Part shown: piece by piece, positions 5,256 through 5,889 of the stretch
How positions within the stretch are numbered: the stretch's first letter is position 1
How the letters are laid out: every line of letters begins with the position of its first letter
Source: Burkholderiales bacterium
GTDB lineage: Bacteria > Pseudomonadota > Gammaproteobacteria > Burkholderiales > SG8-39
Assembly (NCBI GenBank): GCA_919902965.1
Contig: CAKKSJ010000329.1
Coordinates: 8,088-13,976, forward strand
DNA length: 5,889 nt
Direction: 5' to 3'
Notes under the pieces: model-generated
Told to the model about the DNA's origin: nothing
What the model saw: only the letters and a program-made list of their open reading frames with translations
Database searches by the model: none
Program-made: the position numbers and the translations under genes

Positions 5256-5804
5256 ATGGAAATGACCGGCGAACAAATCATTCCCGCTGCGCAGACCCGG
5301 GTCTGGGAGGGCTTGAACGATGCCCAGGTGCTCAAGTCCTGCATCACCGGCTGTGAATCGATGGAAAGGCTGAGTGACACCGAGTACAGCGTCGTCACAA
5401 TTGCGGCGATCGGTCCGGTCAAGGCGAAGTTTCGCGGCAAACTGCTGCTCGCCGATCTGGATCCGCCGAATTCGTACTCGCTTTCCTTCGACGGCCAGGG
5501 CGGCGCCGCGGGCTTCGGCAAAGGCACGGCCAAGGTTTCGCTCGCAGCCGCGGGCGCCGGCACCCGCCTGAGCTATGCGGTGAAGGCGCAGGTAGGCGGC
5601 AAGCTCGCGCAGTTGGGCTCACGGCTGATCGACGCCGTGGCGAAAAAAATGGCGGATGATTTTTTCGCTGCATTCAAGCAGAACATCGCCGCGCCGGCGC
5701 CGGCCGCCGCCGAAATCCTGGTCGAGGCGGCGCCGCCTGCGACGCCCTTGTGGTGGGTGATCGCTGTGCTCGCGATAATGTTTCTGCTCGCGCGCTTCAG
5801 CTAG
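5256..5804 (+). CDS. coxG: CoxG-family SRPBCC protein with C-terminal membrane anchor
   Basis: A 182-residue protein of the CoxG family. Residues 1-145 form the SRPBCC fold, a START-like hydrophobic pocket. Family marks include the N-terminal VWEGLNDAQVLKSCITGCES (17-36), IGPVKAKFRGKL (52-63), GFGKGTAKVSL (86-96) and the closing GKLAQLGSRLIDAVAKKMAD (115-134) helix. An Ala/Pro-rich linker (145-164) leads to one membrane helix, WWVIAVLAIMFLLA (166-179), with a very short tail. This anchor fits the CoxG role of tethering CO dehydrogenase to the membrane. Recent work on a mycobacterial CoxG, as I recall it, shows the pocket binding menaquinone and carrying it to the enzyme. The start is ATG 5256, backed by GGGAGAAG; ATG 5262 is a less likely alternative. 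It is the last complete gene of the operon here. CoxG-like proteins also occur with other molybdenum hydroxylases. Confidence 0.9.
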   Translation: MEMTGEQIIPAAQTRVWEGLNDAQVLKSCITGCESMERLSDTEYSVVTIAAIGPVKAKFRGKLLLADLDPPNSYSLSFDGQGGAAGFGKGTAKVSLAAAGAGTRLSYAVKAQVGGKLAQLGSRLIDAVAKKMADDFFAAFKQNIAAPAPAAAEILVEAAPPATPLWWVIAVLAIMFLLARFS

Positions 5805-5813
5805 GATGAGGCA

Positions 5814-5889
5814 ATGGACCTATGCAAGCGGATATGGTCCGGTCGCGGACTTCGAACGCAAGCTTTGCAGCGCGAATTCCGCCATCGTG
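5814..5889 (+). CDS. Possible 5' end of a further gene, cut by the window edge
   Basis: ATG 5814 opens a frame that stays open to the end (about 25 codons, starting MDLCKRIWSG). AGGA at 5803-5806 lies seven bases upstream, and the frame starts ten bases after the coxG stop. A second frame from ATG 5806 (starting MRQWTYASGYGPVADFERKL) is also open to the edge and looks at least as protein-like, but it lacks a spaced Shine-Dalgarno. I cannot choose between them on so little sequence, and I recognise neither product. No terminator is seen after coxG, so the operon may continue. Confidence 0.25.
   Translation, partial: MDLCKRIWSGRGLRTQALQREFRHR

Noticed and set aside
3913..5256. A 447-codon open frame on the minus strand
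   Set aside because: It is antisense to the well-supported coxE and the end of the decarboxylase gene. Its translation has no recognisable domain and is rich in Ala, Arg, Gln and His, as expected of a GC-rich shadow frame.

Overview
The window is high-GC DNA (strong G/C bias at third codon positions, long antisense shadow ORFs) and reads like a proteobacterial chromosome. A betaproteobacterium is my best guess, from the protein types and codon bias. No rRNA, tRNA or other marker is present to settle it. I saw no insertion sequence, CRISPR array or tRNA.

Layout: (1) 42-693, plus strand: a compact toxin-first type II toxin-antitoxin pair of the HI1419/HI1420 type (Gp49-like RelE-superfamily toxin, then an HTH antitoxin), overlapping by 47 bases. 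(2) 694-783: a short convergent gap with a terminator-like hairpin. (3) 784-1515, minus strand: a cysteine-rich DUF1847 putative metal-binding protein. (4) 1516-1731: a divergent intergenic region with a good -10 box, a perfect GGCCAA/TTGGCC palindrome and other small inverted repeats. (5) 1732-5804, plus strand: a four-gene probable operon made of a CoxD-type MoxR AAA+ ATPase, a malonyl-CoA decarboxylase, a CoxE-type VWA protein and a CoxG-family SRPBCC protein with a C-terminal membrane anchor. (6) 5805-5889: the possible start of another gene, cut by the window edge.

How the genes fit together: CoxD and CoxE are the ATPase/VWA pair that matures the active site of molybdenum-containing CO dehydrogenase and related hydroxylases. 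CoxG is the membrane partner of that enzyme. No CoxL/M/S structural gene lies in the window, so the client could be CO dehydrogenase or another molybdenum hydroxylase encoded nearby. The most unexpected feature is a complete malonyl-CoA decarboxylase, with its conserved catalytic residues, placed between the ATPase and its VWA partner. A second oddity is a 9-codon mini-ORF in the coxE frame, starting on the decarboxylase stop (ATGA) and ending just before the coxE start. It suggests either coupled reinitiation or a recently shortened coxE N-terminus.
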